Source: Bacteroidales bacterium
Lineage (GTDB): Bacteria; Bacteroidota; Bacteroidia; Bacteroidales; UBA932
Reading direction: 5' to 3'
Length of the DNA: 16,927 bases
NCBI GenBank assembly: GCA_017483985.1
Contig: JAFUUB010000014.1
Span: forward strand, 1 to 16,927
Shown here in pieces: positions 14,317 through 16,927 of the stretch. Position numbers and translations under genes: made by a program. The stretch's first letter is position 1, and every line of letters starts with the position of its first letter. Under the pieces are notes generated by a model. That model was given only the letters and a program-made list of their open reading frames with translations. It was not told the DNA's origin and made no database searches.

Positions 14317-15682
14317 AACTGGCGAAGAAGCCGGGGAACAGGACCGTCGTGATCAGGTAGCCGACAATCGTGGAGACTCCGACGCTGACGAGGCCCGGCA
14401 TCATGAAACTGTGGTTCAGCAGGTATTTCCCGATGACAGTGGTGCCGGAGCGGTCGAAGTTGACTGTGGCGATGTCGGAAGGGTAGTTCGGGATGAAGAA
14501 GTAGCCGTACACACTGGGCAGCACGCCGAGCAGGACCGGTCCCGCGATGCCGAGCTGGTAAGCCAGCGGGAGCATGGCGACGACCACCGCCCCTTGGCTG
14601 TTGATCAGCACCGAGACGAGGAAGAATACCAGCGCGATGGACCAGGGATAGTCCGTGACCACCCCCGTGAGCATAACCTTCATCTCTTCGAGATAGTTGC
14701 CGAAATAGGTGTCCGCCAGCCAGGCGATGCCGTAGATAGCGACGACGGCGACCATGCCGGACTGCCAGACAGCTCCCGCGACGGCCTTCTTCGGCGAGGC
14801 TTTGCAGAACATGATGTTGCAGGCGGCTGCCGTGAGCATGATGATCTGGATGATGATATTCATCTTCGGCAGGGCGATGGCTTCGGCGACCGTGCGTCCG
14901 TCGGCCACATGGAACATCTGGCAGAAGGCGAAGGCGACGATGACGAGAAGGGCTGCCAGGAAGATATACACGGAGGCCTTGGCCTCCCGGGAGATGACCT
15001 TGTCGAGGGTCGTGGCGGAGTTGCCGTACATGTACCGGTACTGCTCCGGGTCGGTCTTCCGCTTCTGGAATTCCGGGTCCTTGTCCAGGTCCTTGCCCCG
15101 TTTGTAAGAAGCGGCTGCGGCGCAAAGGAGGCCGCACAGGCAGGACGGAATCGTGACCATGAGCACCTGCGGGATGGAGACCATGTAGCCGTTGGCATTG
15201 GAGATGGTGACAAAGGCGACGACGGCCGCCGCAATCGGGGAGCATGTAATCCCTACCTGCGAGGCGACTGAAGCCACGCCGCAGGGACGCTCCGGCCGGA
15301 TACCCTTCTTCAAGGCGATGTCGCAGATGATCGGCATGATGGTATACACGACATGGCCGGTGCCCACCAGCACGGTGAGGAAGAAGGTCACGAGCGGGCC
15401 CAGGAAGGTGATATGGTCGGGATGCTTGCGGAGCATCCTCTCCGCGATCTGGATCATCCAGTCCATGCCGCCCGATGCCTGGAGCGTACCTGCGCAGGTG
15501 ACGGCTGCGATGATGATATAGATGACATCCGTCGGGGGAGTGCCCGGCTTGAGTCCGAATCCGAAGACGAGGATGGCGAGCCCGATGCCGCTGATGGCGC
15601 CCAGCGCCAGCGAACCGTACCGCGACCCCACATACAGTGCCGCCAATACGATCAGCAGCTCGATAATCATGGTAAAGGTCAT
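14306..15682 (-). CDS. Anaerobic C4-dicarboxylate transporter, DcuA/DcuB type
   Basis: A 458-residue inner-membrane carrier of the Dcu family, which exchanges or takes up fumarate, malate, aspartate and succinate in anaerobes. Long hydrophobic segments fill nearly the whole protein. Family signatures are visible: SGGMDWMIQIAERMLRKHP (about 70-88), VGTGHVVYTIMPIICDIA (about 105-122), RPERPCGVASVASQVGITCSP (about 129-149), and near the C-terminus FFIPNYPSDIATVNFDRSGTT with IGKYLLNHSFMMPGL. A hydrophilic charged loop (KRGKDLDKDPEFQKRKTDPEQ) interrupts the middle. A variant -7 box lies upstream. Which of DcuA or DcuB it is, and the direction of transport, cannot be read from sequence. Near-identical direct repeats flank the gene. 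A role in succinate export beside an Rnf-based energy metabolism is inference. Confidence 0.93.
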   Translation of the reverse strand: MTFTMIIELLIVLAALYVGSRYGSLALGAISGIGLAILVFGFGLKPGTPPTDVIYIIIAAVTCAGTLQASGGMDWMIQIAERMLRKHPDHITFLGPLVTFFLTVLVGTGHVVYTIMPIICDIALKKGIRPERPCGVASVASQVGITCSPIAAAVVAFVTISNANGYMVSIPQVLMVTIPSCLCGLLCAAAASYKRGKDLDKDPEFQKRKTDPEQYRYMYGNSATTLDKVISREAKASVYIFLAALLVIVAFAFCQMFHVADGRTVAEAIALPKMNIIIQIIMLTAAACNIMFCKASPKKAVAGAVWQSGMVAVVAIYGIAWLADTYFGNYLEEMKVMLTGVVTDYPWSIALVFFLVSVLINSQGAVVVAMLPLAYQLGIAGPVLLGVLPSVYGYFFIPNYPSDIATVNFDRSGTTVIGKYLLNHSFMMPGLVSVGVSTIVGYLITTVLFPGFFASFIR

Positions 15683-15706
15683 AGTCTGTCAGTGTCTTTG
15701 TGGCAG

Positions 15707-15714
15707 TAAATATA
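15707..15714 (-). promoter_or_regulatory. Variant -7 box (TATATTTA) of dcu gene
   Basis: On the minus strand TATATTTA differs from TAnnTTTG only in the last base and lies 24 bases before the dcu ATG, in the AT-rich part of the 81-base gap to the exonuclease stop. It would give the transporter its own promoter. Confidence 0.35.
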
Positions 15715-15762
15715 GCAAAAAATCCCGGTTTCACTATGCTTCCGCGTCTGTCCGGAGAGCGT

Positions 15763-15786
15763 CTCAGAGCAGGGCGAGGGCGATGC
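15763..15786. repeat. Direct repeat copy B, at the exonuclease 3' end
   Basis: This is the partner of 14269-14292, with 22 of 24 bases identical and the two copies 1494 bases apart. It covers the last seven codons and the stop of the exonuclease gene. Similarity stops abruptly further into the gene. Confidence 0.45.
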
Positions 15787-16258
15787 GGGCGCAGGCCTCG
15801 GCGTCGGCGAGGGCGTGATGGTGGTTGCAGAGATCGTAACCGCAGGCGGCGGCCACGGTCTGGAGCTGATGGTTGGGAAGCCGGCGGCCGAAATGGCGGC
15901 GGGAGGCCCGCAGCGTATCATGGAAGACATAGCCTGGATCATCCATCCGGTAGGTCCGGAAGACGGCCTTGAGGCAGCCCTCGTCGAAACTGGCGTTATG
16001 GGCCACCAGCGGAAGGCCGGTGATACGGGGGGCGATCTGCTCCCAGACGGAGGGAAACACCGGCGCCTCTTCCGTATCCTCCGGTCCGATCCCGTGCACG
16101 CGACGGCAGAACCACTGGTAATAGTCCGGCTCCGGATGGATCAGGCTGTAGAACGTATCTACAATCCGTCCGCCCCTGACGATGACAACGCCCACGGAGC
16201 ATACGCTGCACGGCTGTTCGTTGGCCGTTTCAAAGTCGATGGCCGCAAAGTCTGTCAT
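15764..16258 (-). CDS. DEDDh-type 3'-5' exonuclease (DnaQ/epsilon-like)
   Basis: A 164-residue stand-alone exonuclease domain with all catalytic residues of the DEDDh family: D8 and E10 in AIDFETAN, D92 in VAHNASFD, and H147 with D152 in HHALADAEA. It resembles the epsilon proofreading subunit and RNase T-like enzymes, but lacks any polymerase-binding or BRCT extension; some homologues carry extra domains after this point. It removes 3' nucleotides from DNA or RNA; the substrate is not clear. The ATG overlaps the stop of the upstream PPC-domain gene by four bases, so both are probably made together. Its 3' end is duplicated beyond the dcu gene. Confidence 0.92.
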   Translation of the reverse strand: MTDFAAIDFETANEQPCSVCSVGVVIVRGGRIVDTFYSLIHPEPDYYQWFCRRVHGIGPEDTEEAPVFPSVWEQIAPRITGLPLVAHNASFDEGCLKAVFRTYRMDDPGYVFHDTLRASRRHFGRRLPNHQLQTVAAACGYDLCNHHHALADAEACARIALALL

Positions 16259-16692
16259 TCGAAATCGTACAGGTTCAGCCCTGTTTCCGGATCGAAGCGG
16301 CGGCTGAGCGTTCCGCCGAAATCCTCCACGACGAGTTCGCAGGCTCCGTTGATGACGGCGGTCAGCAGGTGTCCTCCGATGCAGGTGTAGTCGCGGCGTC
16401 CGGCGGTGACATGCAGGTGCAGGTAGGGCTTGCCGTCCTTGGTGGAGATGTTGCCGGTCAGGTTGGTGATCTCCATCTGTTCGGCGAAGGTCTTGTCGAC
16501 ATACTGCTTCGTGGCGGGGTCGAGAAAGCGGAAGGTGGCCTCGCTGACGGCGCCGATGCCGTAGACGGCCCCGGCTTCGATGCCGGTCTCCTCGCAGAAG
16601 TCGGCGAGGGCGGCGGAAATTTCCTGGTGGTTGTCGATGCTGAGGACATAGCGGTCCCCGAAGGATTCATACTGGTACATGGTCTGTTTCAT
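16255..16692 (-). CDS. PPC (DUF296)-domain protein
   Basis: A 145-residue protein made of a single PPC/DUF296 domain, a fold that forms trimers and is joined to AT-hooks in plant DNA-binding proteins but is of unclear function in bacteria. It shows the family features YVLSIDNHQEISAALADFC near the N-terminus, GAVYGIGAVSEATFRFLD, the PYLHLHVTAG strand with paired histidines (a probable metal site), and YTCIGGHLLTAVINGACELVV. I start at ATG 16692 (MKQTMYQYESF); the frame could extend to 16824, but the added 44 residues cross the promoter region and resemble nothing. Met49, four codons into the chosen protein, is another possible start. It overlaps the exonuclease gene by ATGA. Confidence 0.87.
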   Translation of the reverse strand: MKQTMYQYESFGDRYVLSIDNHQEISAALADFCEETGIEAGAVYGIGAVSEATFRFLDPATKQYVDKTFAEQMEITNLTGNISTKDGKPYLHLHVTAGRRDYTCIGGHLLTAVINGACELVVEDFGGTLSRRFDPETGLNLYDFE

Positions 16693-16704
16693 TTTCAGGT
16701 CCGT

Positions 16705-16712
16705 TAAAGGTA
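16705..16712 (-). promoter_or_regulatory. Variant -7 box (TACCTTTA) of the PPC-domain gene
   Basis: The minus strand reads TACCTTTA, one base off the TAnnTTTG consensus, and it ends 12 bases before the ATG at 16692. It would drive the PPC/exonuclease pair with a very short leader. A divergent -7 box for the plus strand lies 32 bases away. Confidence 0.35.
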
Positions 16713-16744
16713 ATGATTTTTTCTCATTCTTGGCCTGGTTTGTG

Positions 16745-16752
16745 TATATTTG
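16745..16752 (+). promoter_or_regulatory. -7 box (TATATTTG) of the last gene
   Basis: TATATTTG is a full consensus match 23 bases before the ATG at 16776. Together with the minus-strand box it makes an 84-base divergent promoter region between the two start codons. Confidence 0.6.
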
Positions 16753-16775
16753 TAGTCCGATAAAAAGTGATTGAC

Positions 16776-16927
16776 ATGAAGAAAACCGCTCTTGCCCTGG
16801 CAGGGCTTCTTTGCGCGCTGACACTGTCGGCGCAGGAGATCCGGACCAACTACCGCTCCGGCGGCATGACCCATATTTCCACCGATTACGAACTGGTCAA
16901 GGCGGCTTCTGTCCCGTTCTGGACCCG
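16776..16927 (+). CDS. N-terminus of an exported protein (3' end outside window)
   Basis: Fifty codons are visible before the window ends. The start MKKTALALAGLLCALTLSA is a clear signal peptide with cleavage before QEI. The mature N-terminus (QEIRTNYRSGGMTHISTDYE) is not recognised. It is most likely a periplasmic or outer-membrane protein. The cysteine at residue 13 lies inside the hydrophobic core and is not in a convincing lipobox, so a lipoprotein is less likely. Its start is supported by the -7 box 23 bases upstream. Confidence 0.75.
   Translation, partial: MKKTALALAGLLCALTLSAQEIRTNYRSGGMTHISTDYELVKAASVPFWT

Noticed and set aside
13791..15734. 647-codon minus-strand ORF overlapping the dcu gene
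   Set aside because: Alternative-frame shadow of the dcu gene; the translation is Arg/His/Pro-rich without membrane segments.

Overview
The window is a GC-rich, gene-dense stretch of a Bacteroidales (Bacteroidota) chromosome. Three things point there: TAnnTTTG-type -7 boxes in front of several genes; the gene order rseC-rnfBCDGEA; and the neighbourhood M23 peptidase / short MerR / Nif3 / C4 zinc-ribbon protein. The genus cannot be fixed from sequence alone. Nothing suggests phage, plasmid, IS, CRISPR or RNA genes, and no gene-free stretch exceeds 300 bases. The longest gap is about 220 bases, at 14084-14305.

Region 1 (1-5070). The N-terminal 359 codons of alaS lie on the minus strand, cut by the window edge. 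Divergent to them are two tandem membrane-anchored M23 (LytM) proteins, a 105-residue MerR-type regulator, a Nif3-like dinuclear metal protein and a coiled-coil zinc-ribbon protein. The gene pairs M23/M23 and MerR/Nif3 overlap by ATGA. The first M23 gene and merR each have a -7 box ending exactly five bases before the ATG, which suggests nearly leaderless transcripts.

Region 2 (5071-13049). dnaB, a DUF3108 exported protein, rseC and the six Rnf subunit genes B, C, D, G, E and A run head to tail with gaps of at most 16 bases or with overlaps. This may be one 8-kb transcription unit. Rnf couples ferredoxin:NAD+ electron transfer to Na+ or H+ transport, and RseC is its usual membrane companion in this phylum. 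A structured 100-base leader precedes dnaB.

Region 3 (13050-14305). Two paralogous small outer-membrane beta-barrel proteins sit in tandem, separated by a UUCG-tetraloop terminator. A 14-bp perfect stem follows them. The remaining bases hold an orphan signal-peptide-like ORF and a fragment resembling the 3' end of the exonuclease gene found 1.5 kb further on.

Region 4 (14306-16927). On the minus strand lie a PPC/DUF296 protein, a DEDDh exonuclease (overlapping it by four bases) and a DcuA/DcuB-type C4-dicarboxylate transporter. An imperfect 24-bp direct repeat flanks the transporter, at the 3' end of the exonuclease gene and just past the end of the dcu gene, which could mark insertion or rearrangement of that cassette. 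A divergent, window-truncated exported protein begins at 16776.

Metabolically, Rnf plus a Dcu fumarate/succinate-type carrier fits an anaerobic, succinate-producing gut-type Bacteroidales. No clearly new biological system was found. The points most worth checking are the dcu-flanking repeat, the leaderless promoter spacing, the catalytic-His loss in the second M23 protein and the terminator between the barrel paralogues.
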